Shown here: positions 18,814 through 27,832 of the stretch, in pieces
How the letters are laid out: each line of letters opens with the position of its first letter
Position numbering within the stretch: position 1 is the first letter of the stretch
NCBI RefSeq assembly: GCF_004354555.1
Contig: NZ_PUFH01000005.1
Span: 558,001 to 622,000, forward strand
Origin: Leuconostoc citreum
GTDB lineage: Bacteria; Bacillota; Bacilli; Lactobacillales; Lactobacillaceae
DNA length: 64,000 bases
Direction of reading: 5' to 3'
Translations under genes and position numbers: made by a program
The notes under the pieces: model-generated
Database searches by the model: none
Seen by the model: only the letters and a program-made list of their open reading frames with translations
What the model was told of the DNA's origin: nothing

Positions 18814-18855
18814 ACGATACCATAGCTATTATTAAAACAATAACTATTATCCTTT
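18814..18855 (-). promoter_or_regulatory. Possible hairpin-bridged ribosome binding site (weaker case)
   Basis: AAAGG at 18851-18855, then an AT-rich hairpin (ATAG TTATT, GTTTT loop, AATAA with a 3-base bulge, CTAT) at 18822-18846, then 8 bases to the ATG. Effective spacing about 12. The stem is AT-rich and bulged, so this case is weaker than those at leuS and the flavodoxin. Confidence 0.3.
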
Positions 18856-18883
18856 CCAACCTTTCAAATGATGCTAAATTATG

Positions 18884-20701
18884 TTATTTCTCTGCCTTCA
18901 CAACAACCTTTTTAGCTTTCTTCTTAGGTGTGTTATTTTTTTCTTTATTTAATTTAACGTTTTGTGCTTGACGCGTTTTAGTTTTATTATTGGCATTATT
19001 GCTCTTATGTGACGTTGGCCGACGATTCTGGTTAACTTCCATTACAACTGGCATCACCATCGGACGACGACGCGTTTGATCAAATAAATAACGCGACAAG
19101 ACCTCTCGAACGCCGTTCTTCAATTCATTCCAATCAAAGTTTTTAGTTGTATTGAGATAATTTTCAATCTGCTTAACCGTTATTTCTGACGCTTCTTTCA
19201 TCAAGTCACGGTTAGCCTTCACGTAGACAAAACCGCGAGAAGTCAATTTTGGCTTAGAAACCACTTGTCGTTTCTTACGATCAATCGTCACAACAGAAAC
19301 GAAAATACCATCTTCAGACAAAATGCGACGATCACGCAAGACTACGTTACCAATGTCCCCAATACCAGCCCCATCAATTAGCGTTTCGCCAATCGTAAAT
19401 GAATCTTGTAACTCGAAATGATCGTCAAGCCATTTGAATTGATCACCCTTCATTGCCATCATAATATGGTCTGTTGCAATATTCACTTCTTCTGCAGCAG
19501 ACTTAGCAGAAGACATCACGCGATATTCACCTTGAATTGGCATGAAATAATCTGGTTTTAAGACATTAATCATCATTTGCAAGTCGTTACGTGATGCATG
19601 ACCACTTGAGCGTAAGTCACTGCTGATTTGCTTAACATTGGCGCCTTGCTTGAAGAGCATATCACGTGTTTTGGCAACAACACTTTCCATTGCCGTAGAA
19701 GGTGTTGTCGTAATAAAGACAAGGTCATCTTCTCCTATACGAACATAAGGATCTTCACCATTAGCCATGCGATTCAAATGCTTGATGGGCTCTCCCATAC
19801 GTCCTGTTTCCAGAATCACTGTCTCTGAAGCAGCTAAGTTTTTAGCATTTTTAAGATTAACAAGTAATTTACTTTCCGGTACGGGAAGGTATAATTTACG
19901 AAGGCGGATAGCTGTTCGAACAACATTTTCAATATCATTACCGGACAACACTAGTTTACGCTTTGTTGCCACAGTGGCGTCAATGACCTGTTGAATACGT
20001 TGAATATTAGAAGCAACTGCAGCAATAATAATGCGTTTCTTTTTATTATCACGGAATGTCTCTAAAATGTAATCACTAATTTTAGATTCATTAACAGAGT
20101 CAGTATCCCCTTCTGTCCCTGCAGCATCGGCAAGTAATGCTAATACTTTACCTTGACCAATTTCGACTAGTCGAGCAATGTCAGTTCGATAATTTTTTTC
20201 TGCTGTTTGGTCAAACTTAAAATCGCCCGTATAAACAATTTGTCCAAACGGTGTGCCTAACACAATGCCCATTGAATCTGGAATGGAATGTGTTGTATTA
20301 AAAAACGATACAGTCACAGTTCCAAAGTCAATTTCAGTTTTTGCATTGACAACATGGTAATCGTCGTAATCCTTGAGCGCTTCTTGATCTTTGATAGCTA
20401 ACTTAGCTAACTCAATCGTTAGTTCTGAACCAAATATTGGCGCTTGTACTTGTTGCAAAAAATAAGGTAAGGCACCAATAGCATCAGCGTGACCATGTGT
20501 CAAAAAAACACCGGCAATTTTATCACTATTTTTTATTAAATAATCAAAATCAGGTACGACAACATCCACACCTAATTGATCTGTTTCCGGATATTTCAAA
20601 CCAGCGTCAAAAATAAAAATTTCATCATTTACTGTAATTGCGTACATGTTTTTACCATTTTCGCGGACACCGCCAAATGGAATAATACTTAAATCTGTCA
20701 T
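18884..20701 (-). CDS. rnjB: Ribonuclease J, J2-type with degenerate metal motif
   Basis: Beta-lactamase/beta-CASP nuclease subunit acting in mRNA decay. The 605 residues match RNase J throughout, but the zinc motif HxHxDH reads HGHADA (69-74), with the last metal-binding histidine replaced by alanine as in streptococcal J2 proteins; the C-terminal SGHASRNDLQMMI also matches J2. Such subunits usually act in complex with RNase J1, which is not in this window. A Lys/Asn-rich tail of about 50 residues follows the conserved region. AAAGGG precedes the ATG. Confidence 0.93.
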   Translation of the reverse strand: MTDLSIIPFGGVRENGKNMYAITVNDEIFIFDAGLKYPETDQLGVDVVVPDFDYLIKNSDKIAGVFLTHGHADAIGALPYFLQQVQAPIFGSELTIELAKLAIKDQEALKDYDDYHVVNAKTEIDFGTVTVSFFNTTHSIPDSMGIVLGTPFGQIVYTGDFKFDQTAEKNYRTDIARLVEIGQGKVLALLADAAGTEGDTDSVNESKISDYILETFRDNKKKRIIIAAVASNIQRIQQVIDATVATKRKLVLSGNDIENVVRTAIRLRKLYLPVPESKLLVNLKNAKNLAASETVILETGRMGEPIKHLNRMANGEDPYVRIGEDDLVFITTTPSTAMESVVAKTRDMLFKQGANVKQISSDLRSSGHASRNDLQMMINVLKPDYFMPIQGEYRVMSSAKSAAEEVNIATDHIMMAMKGDQFKWLDDHFELQDSFTIGETLIDGAGIGDIGNVVLRDRRILSEDGIFVSVVTIDRKKRQVVSKPKLTSRGFVYVKANRDLMKEASEITVKQIENYLNTTKNFDWNELKNGVREVLSRYLFDQTRRRPMVMPVVMEVNQNRRPTSHKSNNANNKTKTRQAQNVKLNKEKNNTPKKKAKKVVVKAEK

Positions 20702-20853
20702 CTTTTTCCCTTTATAAATAGACTTATGCTATAAGCCATAATTTTTTCGTAAATATAAACAAGTGGATACTGCTGGTTTCTAAAACGCGGAGTCATCCTA
20801 TTTTTTGTCTCGATACGTAATTATATCCATTTTAACATACTTTAAGCATTTTC

Positions 20854-20862
20854 TGTTATCAT
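20854..20862 (+). promoter_or_regulatory. Extended -10 promoter of the 20905 gene
   Basis: TGTTATCAT, a TGn-extended -10 box, 42 bases before the start codon. Confidence 0.5.
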
Positions 20863-20867
20863 TATCT

Positions 20868-20904
20868 AAGGAAAGGAACAGGACAATGCGTCCTGATTTT
20901 AATT
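20868..20904 (+). promoter_or_regulatory. Hairpin-bridged ribosome binding site of the 20905 gene
   Basis: AAGGAAAGGA (20868-20877), one base, hairpin CAGGAC, AATGC loop, GTCCTG (20879-20895, 6 perfect pairs), 9 bases, ATG. Effective spacing about 10 instead of 27. An alternative reading is a 12-codon upstream ORF starting at the ATG inside the loop and overlapping the true start. Confidence 0.55.
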
Positions 20905-21537
20905 ATGCAACGCAAACCATTTAAGCAGTCTCACCGCCTTCGTTACTTACTTGTCGGTCTTCTAATTGTCGCCGTTATTATTGTGGCAACCGTGATTTTA
21001 GGTCAACATGGTGGTAAAAAAACATCAGAAACATCACAATCGACTAGTCAATCTTCTCAAAGCCAGAACAAATCAAACAGCACTGGTTCAACTAGTGCTA
21101 CTAGCTCCAATGCGCCTGTGTCATCGACTGATGAAGCCTCTTCAGTTGTTGTCCCATCTGTTCCTAGTTCAGCAGCCTCAGAAGCCATTCATGCAGTGGT
21201 CAATGATGGCACACAAACACCGATTGCCGATAACCAGACGTCTGCACCGCAAGTCGCAGCGTCAAGCAGTGTAGCAACACCAGCACCAGCCCCTAAAGCT
21301 GTTACATTTGGTAATTGGACCCTTGCTAATTTTAATACGGTGAAGTTAGGTAGTGCTACCTATGATCAAGTTAAAGCAAGCTACGGGAACCCTACTAATT
21401 TAGTTGCTTCTGACACGGTCACTGCTAACTGGATTAGTACGAGTGGCGCAAAAGTTACAATTGTCTTTACACCAACTGGCGATAACAAAAATTTGCAATT
21501 GGTTGCTAATTATAAAGTACAATCTGGTTTACAATAA
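20905..21537 (+). CDS. Membrane-anchored Ser/Thr-rich protein with C-terminal BamE-like (DUF3862-type) domain
   Basis: The 210 residues comprise a short basic N-terminus, one transmembrane segment (residues 14-33), a long low-complexity Ser/Thr/Ala/Pro linker (about 38-130) and a compact C-terminal domain (about 132-208). That domain begins FGNWTLANFNTVKLGSATYDQ and has the G-x-P and single-Trp pattern (SYGNPTNL, ANWIST) of small BamE-like domains. The topology puts this domain outside the cell. Function unknown. Transcribed alone between divergent rnjB and a terminator. Confidence 0.8.
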   Translation: MQRKPFKQSHRLRYLLVGLLIVAVIIVATVILGQHGGKKTSETSQSTSQSSQSQNKSNSTGSTSATSSNAPVSSTDEASSVVVPSVPSSAASEAIHAVVNDGTQTPIADNQTSAPQVAASSSVATPAPAPKAVTFGNWTLANFNTVKLGSATYDQVKASYGNPTNLVASDTVTANWISTSGAKVTIVFTPTGDNKNLQLVANYKVQSGLQ

Positions 21538-21541
21538 CACT

Positions 21542-21573
21542 AAAAAATAGCCCTTAAGTAGGCTATTTTTTTT
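21542..21573 (+). terminator. Terminator of the 20905 gene
   Basis: AAAATAGCC pairs with GGCTATTTT around CTTAAGTA, followed by T-run. Confidence 0.82.
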
Positions 21574-21591
21574 GCTGTGTTTATAGTAAAT

Positions 21592-21620
21592 AAAAAAGTG
21601 TGGCGTCATGCCACACTTTT
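21592..21620 (-). terminator. Terminator of infC-rpmI-rplT
   Basis: Minus strand AAAAGTGTGGC pairs with GCCACACTTTT, followed by further T. Confidence 0.85.
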
Positions 21621-21628
21621 GATTATTC

Positions 21629-22048
21629 TTAACGGTCAACCTTAACAGTTGTTTCCAATGTTGCGGCAACGCGTTCTTGAACTAATACGTTGTCTGATGC
21701 TAAAGCTGCTTTAGCTTGGTCAGCCAACTTTGCAAATGTATCAAAATCAGTTACAGCGATTTCAGCTAACATCTTACGATTTAATTCAACACCGGCAAGT
21801 GTCAAACCGTGCATCAACTTTGAATATGACAAACCGTTCATACGTGCTGCTGCGTTAATACGCGCAATCCACAACTTACGGAAGTTACGCTTTGTGTTCT
21901 TACGATCACGGTATGCGTACAAGTATGACTTCCAAACTTGTTGCTTAGCAACCTTAAAATTAATACGACGTTGGCCACGGTAACCCTTGGCCAACTTAAC
22001 CATCTTTTTACGACGTGCGCGTGAAACTGTACCACCCTTAACTCGCAT
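21629..22048 (-). CDS. rplT: 50S ribosomal protein L20
   Basis: Binds 23S rRNA early in assembly and usually represses its own operon. The 139 residues match L20 from [14 protein letters not shown] through the C-terminal globular domain ([19 protein letters not shown]). The C-terminus extends about 20 residues beyond the usual 118, ending in a Val/Ala/Glu-rich tail. The N-terminal proline of the common MPRVKGG is absent. GGAGG precedes the ATG. Third gene of infC-rpmI-rplT. Confidence 0.97.
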   Translation of the reverse strand: MRVKGGTVSRARRKKMVKLAKGYRGQRRINFKVAKQQVWKSYLYAYRDRKNTKRNFRKLWIARINAAARMNGLSYSKLMHGLTLAGVELNRKMLAEIAVTDFDTFAKLADQAKAALASDNVLVQERVAATLETTVKVDR

Positions 22049-22129
22049 GGGTAATTCCTCCTAGAATTTTAAAAATAACTTGTTGGACTAAAATCCAAAA
22101 TGTAGATAGATGAACTATCGCAACGCGAA

Positions 22130-22327
22130 TTAGATGTTTGACAACATCTTAGCGTATGTCTTAACAGTCGTTGAATCCATCATGCGTGTGCCACGCAATT
22201 GACGACGTTGCTTCTTTGTCTTACCGTGGAAACGGTGTGAAGTATAAGCTGAAGCTGACTTCAAGCCACCGTTGGCTGTCTTTTTAAAGCGCTTTGCTGA
22301 TGCGCGGTGTGTCTTCATCTTTGGCAT
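22130..22327 (-). CDS. rpmI: 50S ribosomal protein L35
   Basis: A 65-residue basic protein with the L35 signature [20 protein letters not shown] and [20 protein letters not shown] precedes the ATG. It lies between infC and rplT as in nearly all Firmicutes. Confidence 0.97.
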   Translation of the reverse strand: MPKMKTHRASAKRFKKTANGGLKSASAYTSHRFHGKTKKQRRQLRGTRMMDSTTVKTYAKMLSNI

Positions 22328-22389
22328 GTGACTAATTCTCCTACTTTGTGATTTTGTTTAAGCTTGTAAACAAGCAATTAAACCTTTAA

Positions 22390-22911
22390 TTACTTGGCGT
22401 CTTTAGGTGCCAAGACCAAAAACATTTGGCGGCCGTCCATCTTGGCACGTTGCTCAACCTTGGCAATGTCATCAAGTTCTGCGGCCATACGGTCTAATAC
22501 TTGACGTCCGATGTCTTGGTGGGTAATCATACGACCACGGAAACGCAAATTAAGCTTCACTTTGTTACCTTGTCCAAGGAACTTAATAGCAGCTTTCTTA
22601 CGTGTTTCGAAATCGCCTGAATCAATGACCGGTGACATACGAACTTCCTTCACTTGCACGATTTTTTGGTTTTTGCGTTGTTCTTTTTGCTTTTTTTGCG
22701 CTTCGAACTTAGCTTTTCCCCAATCCATGATTTTGGCAACTGGTGGTTCAGCGTTAGCTTGAACCAATACCAAATCCTGGTCTAAATCATTAGCAATCTG
22801 TTGTGCGTCTCGCGTAGACATTTCTGTCTGCTTACCTTCATGGATAAGCAATACGCGAGGTGCGCGAATATTATCGTTGATTAAATCAACTTGTCGTGGT
22901 TGACGTGCTAT
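22390..22911 (-). CDS. infC: Translation initiation factor IF-3, non-canonical ATA start
   Basis: IF-3 prevents 50S joining and checks the start codon. The N-domain normally begins 20 residues before the first available ATG/TTG/GTG start at 22851. The frame is open upstream and encodes the expected [20 protein letters not shown]; at its head lies ATA (22911-22909), nine bases after GGAGG. Starting there gives 173 residues, the family size. Rare AUU/AUA/AUC starts on infC are a known basis for autoregulation by IF-3. First gene of infC-rpmI-rplT, after an L20-type leader. Confidence 0.9.
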   Translation of the reverse strand: MARQPRQVDLINDNIRAPRVLLIHEGKQTEMSTRDAQQIANDLDQDLVLVQANAEPPVAKIMDWGKAKFEAQKKQKEQRKNQKIVQVKEVRMSPVIDSGDFETRKKAAIKFLGQGNKVKLNLRFRGRMITHQDIGRQVLDRMAAELDDIAKVEQRAKMDGRQMFLVLAPKDAK

Positions 22912-22919
22912 TGTCAGGC

Positions 22920-23070
22920 ACCTCCAAATTTATTTTGTGAATCAAGAAGAAAAGTGGACAAAGAACCTAATCTTTACCCACTTCAACACTTGCAATCCAT
23001 ACGGATAACTGTATCTGCCAAGCAACACAATCACTTGGCGAGAAGCGGGTGCTCCTACTTGTTCAACAGT
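22920..23070 (-). promoter_or_regulatory. Structured leader of infC operon, probable L20-binding leader
   Basis: About 150 bases between the promoter and infC contain several hairpin candidates. These include GGAGCACCCGCTTCTCGCC, a segment AAGTGATTG...CTTGGC, and GTGG...CCAC around GTAAAGATTAGGTTCTTT. Position and the ACCCGCTTCT segment fit the L20 leader family, but I cannot align it to a model here. Confidence 0.55.
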
Positions 23071-23074
23071 TATT

Positions 23075-23103
23075 ATTCTATCTTACTATTAAGTTATTGT
23101 CAA
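23075..23103 (-). promoter_or_regulatory. Promoter of infC-rpmI-rplT
   Basis: TTGACA, 17 bases, TAGAAT on the minus strand. The -35 box overlaps the TGA stop codon of the DUF1361 gene. Confidence 0.85.
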
Positions 23104-23735
23104 GCTTGAGTTTGCTCTAATTTAATCATGCGAATACCATAGTGAAATACTACCAAGACGGCAAACTGGGCGCCAGCAAATAAAATGACAAAAGTAAACA
23201 TGTGGTAACCCATTGACATGGCGATGTTACGTAAAACAACATGAAAATTCACAAAAATATCCCAGGAGTTCAAGCGTAGGTACCGTCCAATATATATCCC
23301 TAAAGCAGATAATACTGATACCAGTGCGGTAATACTAAAATAAGTGAGGTGAACATGACGATGAAAAACTGCTCGTGTCATAATTTCTAAACTCAAGACC
23401 CCCAAGCCAACGCCAATAAATATGCCCGTCGCTAAAATAGCATAATTGAAATACTGTCCCGCTTGGCTCAAATCAGAACCAATGGCATAGAGATGAATAA
23501 AATCCGTCATCATATACATGGTGTTGGGAAAGAATAATAGCCACAATACACCAAACAAACACTTTAGAAGTCGGCTTGGAACAATCGAAACAATGACGGC
23601 AAAATCAAATGGTAGTAAAGCTAAAAAAACATTCCAGTTCAAAAAAGTAAAACGTGTTGGTGTGGTATGAACGAATAGGAAAAATAGGAAAACAACCAAA
23701 TGGATAATACTGAGATTCAAAATTTTATTATTCAT
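23100..23735 (-). CDS. DUF1361 family membrane protein
   Basis: A 211-residue polytopic membrane protein with about six to seven hydrophobic segments and the family pattern WNVFLALLPFDFA and WLLFFPNTMYMMTDFIHL. Function is unknown. The ATG at 23735 has AAGGGG upstream at a suitable distance; a TTG further upstream is less likely. Its stop codon is embedded in the infC promoter. Confidence 0.82.
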   Translation of the reverse strand: MNNKILNLSIIHLVVFLFFLFVHTTPTRFTFLNWNVFLALLPFDFAVIVSIVPSRLLKCLFGVLWLLFFPNTMYMMTDFIHLYAIGSDLSQAGQYFNYAILATGIFIGVGLGVLSLEIMTRAVFHRHVHLTYFSITALVSVLSALGIYIGRYLRLNSWDIFVNFHVVLRNIAMSMGYHMFTFVILFAGAQFAVLVVFHYGIRMIKLEQTQA

Positions 23736-23782
23736 GCCTTGCGTCCCCTTTTTTTGCAATGCCTCTAGTTTATCATAATCAA

Positions 23783-23822
23783 TAAAAGCTATTCAATCTA
23801 AATTTAAATTGAATAGCTTTTA
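23783..23822. terminator. Terminator between APC permease and DUF1361 genes
   Basis: AAAAGCTATTCAAT pairs with ATTGAATAGCTTTT around an AT-only loop. On the minus strand it follows the permease stop. Confidence 0.82.
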
Positions 23823-23831
23823 TATTAAAGA

Positions 23832-25205
23832 TTATTTTTTTAACGTTTTAGGCTGGCGGGAAGCTATCCAACCAAAGATAACTAGCCATAATGTTGCGCC
23901 AATTGCTGGCACGCGGGAATCCGGGTTAAAGAATAACGTCACAAAAATAAAGGCAAAAAACACAATTGCTAATGGTACTAACACACGTGGTGCAATCACG
24001 AGAAAGCCATCTGGCATATAACGATCTGACTTACGATATTTCATGTAGGCTATCAATATCAAAATATAAATCATCAAAAACAAATCTGTTGAAGCACTTG
24101 TGACAAAGCTAAATGCGTTGGTCACTGCCGGAACAACTGATATAACCGCTGAAAAGCCAACCATCAATGCCGTGAAAAGAACCGCATTGGTTGGTAATTG
24201 TGTCTTAGACATTTTTCTAAAAGGCTTTAAAAAGGCAGATTTCGATTGAAAAGACAAAGCATAAAAATTACGACTTGCACTAAACAATACTGAATTCAAT
24301 GCAGATGCTGCACTGGTTAACACCACAAAATTAATTAATGCAGCCGCCCACTTAACACCAGCTAATTGAAAAACCATAACAAATGGGCTCTGATCAGCGG
24401 GAATTTTTTGCCAAGGATAGATTGTCATAATAATAAACAAGGCACCTAAGTAGAAAAACAAAATACGCCAAGGTATCTGGTTAATTGCCTTAGGTAGAAC
24501 AGCCCGTGGATTATCTGTCTCTGCTGTGGTCATACCAATAAATTCCATACCAACGAAAGCAAACATGACCATTTGAAAGGCATTAATAAAATTACCAACG
24601 CCGTTTGGGAAAAGCGACAAATGTTGCCAGACATTACTAAACGCAACATCGCCCACTGGGGTCTTAAAACCTGTTAATGCCATAATGATACCAGTCACAA
24701 TCAAAGCAAGTATGGCAACAATTTTGATCATAGCAAACCAGAACTCAGTTTCGCCGTAAAGTGCCACGGCAACTAAATTAACACTTGTTAGTACTACAAG
24801 CATGATAATTTGAATAAGCCAACTGGGCATACCTGGCAGCCAATATTGAATATATTTAGCAACAGCTGTTAATTCCGCCATGCCCATGAAGACAATCGTT
24901 AGCCAATAAGACCAACGCGCAAAAAAGCCGGTACGATTGCCGATATATCTCGTTATAAAAGTAATAAATGTATGTTGGGTAGGGTCGGCATAAAGTAATT
25001 CACCAACCGCCCGCATCATCACAAACATGAATAAACCAATGGTCAAATAGACTAGTAATATTGCTGGGCCAGCATAATGAATGGAATTCCCTGCCCCCAT
25101 AAATAGCCCAGTCCCAATAGTACCGCCAATAGCAATAAGCTGCACATGCCGATTTTGTAAACCTCGTTTGGCAGGTTGACCATTGTCTTCTGTTGTTTCT
25201 GACAT
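23832..25205 (-). CDS. Amino-acid permease of the APC superfamily, CycA-like
   Basis: Proton-driven uptake of an amino acid. The 457-residue protein has about 12 transmembrane segments and the family entry GLQNRHVQLIAIGGTIGTGLF, which resembles D-serine/D-alanine/glycine permeases. Substrate is inferred from this likeness and not certain. The ATG at 25205 has AGGAG 10 bases upstream. Monocistronic, with a terminator downstream. A similar but distinct permease (mmuP) lies at 39-40 kb. Confidence 0.88.
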   Translation of the reverse strand: MSETTEDNGQPAKRGLQNRHVQLIAIGGTIGTGLFMGAGNSIHYAGPAILLVYLTIGLFMFVMMRAVGELLYADPTQHTFITFITRYIGNRTGFFARWSYWLTIVFMGMAELTAVAKYIQYWLPGMPSWLIQIIMLVVLTSVNLVAVALYGETEFWFAMIKIVAILALIVTGIIMALTGFKTPVGDVAFSNVWQHLSLFPNGVGNFINAFQMVMFAFVGMEFIGMTTAETDNPRAVLPKAINQIPWRILFFYLGALFIIMTIYPWQKIPADQSPFVMVFQLAGVKWAAALINFVVLTSAASALNSVLFSASRNFYALSFQSKSAFLKPFRKMSKTQLPTNAVLFTALMVGFSAVISVVPAVTNAFSFVTSASTDLFLMIYILILIAYMKYRKSDRYMPDGFLVIAPRVLVPLAIVFFAFIFVTLFFNPDSRVPAIGATLWLVIFGWIASRQPKTLKK

Positions 25206-25301
25206 AAAAAAATATCTCCTCTTTATACTACAATTAACGTTTAACACACTATGTACAAAGCACTGAACGACTTTGTGTTCAATGCTTTACAAATCAATTA
25301 G

Positions 25302-27263
25302 TTAGTCATTTACTGGACGTGAGTAATTGGCAACATCAGCTAGAATTTCACTTTGGAAATCTGCAAAACGCATTGTTCTTGTTTTTTCTTCACCGTACTT
25401 ACGTACTGTAACTGTCTGTCCGTCAACTTCCGAATCACCTAATACTAATGTATATGGGATTTTATTAGTTTGTGCTTCACGAATCAAATAACCCATTTTA
25501 GCATCTTTTGTTTCAACGTGTGCTCTAAGTCCCGCAGCTTGTAGCTGTGCTTGAATGTCATTAGCATAATCGCCATGAGCACCAAGGTTAACCGGAATAA
25601 TTTGCACTTGTAATGGTGATAACCATGTTGGGAAAGCGCCCTTATACATTTCAATAAGGTACGCTGTGAAACGTTCCATCGTTCCAACAATACCACGATG
25701 GAGCATCACAGGGCGATGATTGTCTTGGCCATCTGCGCCAATATATGTCAAATTAAATCGTTCTGGCAATAGGAAGTCTAATTGAATAGTAGACATCGTT
25801 TCTTCACTGCCCAAAGCTGTTTTCGTTTGAACATCTAACTTTGGTCCGTAGAAAGCAGCTTCACCTTCTGCTTCATAGTAATCCAATTTCAAATCGTCCA
25901 TGGCACGTTTCAACTGTGCTTGAGATTTTTCCCACATATCGTCATCATCAAAATATTTTTCAGTATTTTCAGGATCACGATAAGACAAGCGGAAACGATA
26001 GTCAGTGATATTGAAGTCACGATAAACGCCCATCATCATCGTCAAAATTGATTTAAATTCTTCTTCAAGCTTTTCTGGTTCAACAAATGTATGACCATCG
26101 TTAAGCGTCATTTCGCGAACACGTGATAGCCCTGTTAAAGCACCTGACTTTTCATAACGATGCATCATGCCTAATTCGGCAATACGTATTGGTAACTCAC
26201 GGTATGATCGTGGCTTATGATTGAAAACCATGATATGTGATGGGCAATTCATTGGTCGTAATTCTAAAAATTCTCCCTCGCCCATGTCCATTGGTGGGAA
26301 CATATCTTCACGATAATGATCCCAATGGCCTGAAGTTTTGTATAAGTTCAAATTTGACAAAACTGGTGTGTACACATGCTGATAACCATTAGCTAATTCT
26401 TTATCAATGATATAGCGTTCTACCTGACGGCGAATCGTTGCACCGTTTGGTAACCAAACGGGCAAGCCAGAGCCGACTTCTTGACTAGTAAAGAACAAAT
26501 CCATGTCACGCCCAATCGTACGATGATCGCGTTCTTTTGCCTCTTCGCGTCGTTGAATTTCAGCATCAACATCTGCTTGCTTCCATTCAGCAACACCGTA
26601 GATTCTTTGCATCATCGGATTGGATGATTTTCCACGCCAGTAGGCACCAGCAACAGAAGTCAACTTAAAATGCTTAATCCAGCCAGTAGATGGCACCAGG
26701 CCCCCTTTATCCAATTCGATATGATCCCCTTGAACCGCAATCGTAATTTTTTCATCTTCTGGCAAATCAGAGATTAACGCAATTTTATAAGGATCTTCCG
26801 CAAACATGCTTAACGCTTCTTCACGGGTAATTTCACGTGATACGATTGGCAAATCTTCTTTAACTATTTTATGCATCATAGCTTCGATTTCAGGGAAATC
26901 CTCCACAGAAACCTGGTTACCAGCCCCATTGTCAGTGTCATAATAGAAACCATTGTCAATAAATGGTCCGACACCAAAATGCATATTAGCAAACTTTGGT
27001 ATCCGCTTCAAGGCTTGTGCCAATAAATGTGAAGCAGCATGACGCAATAATGATATTGCTTCATCATCACTAGTCGTAATTAATTGGAAATCGCCTGATG
27101 CTGGTATCATGTCGTGCATACCCACATAAGCCCCATGCAACTTAGCCGATACAGATTTTTTGGCTAATGACTTTGATATACTTTCTGCAACAGCTAAAGG
27201 TGTCGTCCCCTCGGGAAAAACTTTAACGGCACCATCTGGAAAAGTAAGACTAATTTCTGACAT
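25302..27263 (-). CDS. thrS: Threonyl-tRNA synthetase
   Basis: Charges tRNA-Thr and edits mischarged serine. The 653-residue class II enzyme has the N-terminal TGS domain ([20 protein letters not shown]), the editing domain with HxxxH ([13 protein letters not shown]), the catalytic core with [10 protein letters not shown] and the anticodon-binding C-terminal domain. The ATG at 27263 gives the normal N-terminus and has AAAGGA 11 bases upstream; an upstream in-frame reading to 27317 enters the terminator. Controlled by a T-box. Confidence 0.97.
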   Translation of the reverse strand: MSEISLTFPDGAVKVFPEGTTPLAVAESISKSLAKKSVSAKLHGAYVGMHDMIPASGDFQLITTSDDEAISLLRHAASHLLAQALKRIPKFANMHFGVGPFIDNGFYYDTDNGAGNQVSVEDFPEIEAMMHKIVKEDLPIVSREITREEALSMFAEDPYKIALISDLPEDEKITIAVQGDHIELDKGGLVPSTGWIKHFKLTSVAGAYWRGKSSNPMMQRIYGVAEWKQADVDAEIQRREEAKERDHRTIGRDMDLFFTSQEVGSGLPVWLPNGATIRRQVERYIIDKELANGYQHVYTPVLSNLNLYKTSGHWDHYREDMFPPMDMGEGEFLELRPMNCPSHIMVFNHKPRSYRELPIRIAELGMMHRYEKSGALTGLSRVREMTLNDGHTFVEPEKLEEEFKSILTMMMGVYRDFNITDYRFRLSYRDPENTEKYFDDDDMWEKSQAQLKRAMDDLKLDYYEAEGEAAFYGPKLDVQTKTALGSEETMSTIQLDFLLPERFNLTYIGADGQDNHRPVMLHRGIVGTMERFTAYLIEMYKGAFPTWLSPLQVQIIPVNLGAHGDYANDIQAQLQAAGLRAHVETKDAKMGYLIREAQTNKIPYTLVLGDSEVDGQTVTVRKYGEEKTRTMRFADFQSEILADVANYSRPVND

Positions 27264-27322
27264 ATTAACAATATTCCTTTCATTTGACGTTTGTTTTAAT
27301 GCAAACGTTTCTGACATTTATA

Positions 27323-27562
27323 AAAACAAAAACGTCCCCTTGAGTCATGCGACTCAAAGGGACGTTTCACCGTGGTACCACCCAAGTTTAGCACATAAAG
27401 TGCGACTTAAATGACAGCTAACGGTGTCACCCGAATGGTTTTCAAAACTTACTTACCACTACTCAAAGGTAGTCTTTTCCGTGCAAATTACCCATTTTCA
27501 CCAAACATGGATTCTCTTAAAAATTGCAAACAGTCCAGTTGTCCTTATCAACGTTATTGTGA
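27323..27562 (-). promoter_or_regulatory. T-box leader of thrS
   Basis: The minus strand has GGGTGGTACCACGG (about 27369-27382) followed by a strong terminator whose stem AAACGTCCCTTTGAGTC is closed by GACTCAAGGGGACGTTT and a T-run (27327-27367). The specifier is expected to be a threonine codon; ACT and ACC both occur in the GACTACC segment, and I cannot choose. Confidence 0.93.
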
Positions 27563-27564
27563 TT

Positions 27565-27593
27565 ATTTTAGCACTGTTCACACCGTTGTGCAA
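27565..27593 (-). promoter_or_regulatory. Promoter of thrS T-box
   Basis: TTGCAC, 17 bases, TAAAAT on the minus strand, beginning four bases after the stop codon of the small gene upstream. Confidence 0.75.
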
Positions 27594-27596
27594 CAA

Positions 27597-27719
27597 TTAC
27601 TTTGGGTTGATTTCTGTTAATACAAGCGCTAATGCTTCCTTAGCCACTGCATCATGATCTAAAATACCATTGTCAAAAGCCGTTTTTAATGCATCATACT
27701 GCTGTTTTGTTAGTGTCAT
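27597..27719 (-). CDS. Small 40-residue protein upstream of thrS
   Basis: ATG at 27719 to TAA at 27597 with an AGAGAG element at Shine-Dalgarno distance. The peptide starts MTLTKQQYDALKTAFDNGIL and is amphipathic, helical and acidic, unlike a leader peptide rich in one amino acid. It ends just before the thrS promoter. I do not recognise it. The reading frame is clean and protein-like, but length alone does not prove expression. Confidence 0.5.
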   Translation of the reverse strand: MTLTKQQYDALKTAFDNGILDHDAVAKEALALVLTEINPK

Positions 27720-27814
27720 AATATCTTCTCTCTAAAAAATAAATTAATACTTTAATTATAACGAAGGGACGGCAAAATTCAAGTACAAACAGGTCCACTG
27801 AATTGTAAATAAAA

Positions 27815-27832
27815 AGGTCTCACTAGAGACCT
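27815..27832 (-). terminator. Terminator of glpF
   Basis: Minus strand AGGTCTC and GAGACCT around TAGT, followed by TTTTT. The glpF stop codon TAG lies inside the stem. Confidence 0.82.

Noticed and set aside
18814-18855. TPR-like gene as a strong member of the hairpin-bridged group
   Set aside because: Stem is AT-rich and needs a 3-base bulge, so it is kept only as a weak example.
22390-22851. Shorter infC starting at 22851
   Set aside because: It removes the conserved first 20 residues of IF-3 and has no Shine-Dalgarno; the ATA start fits better.
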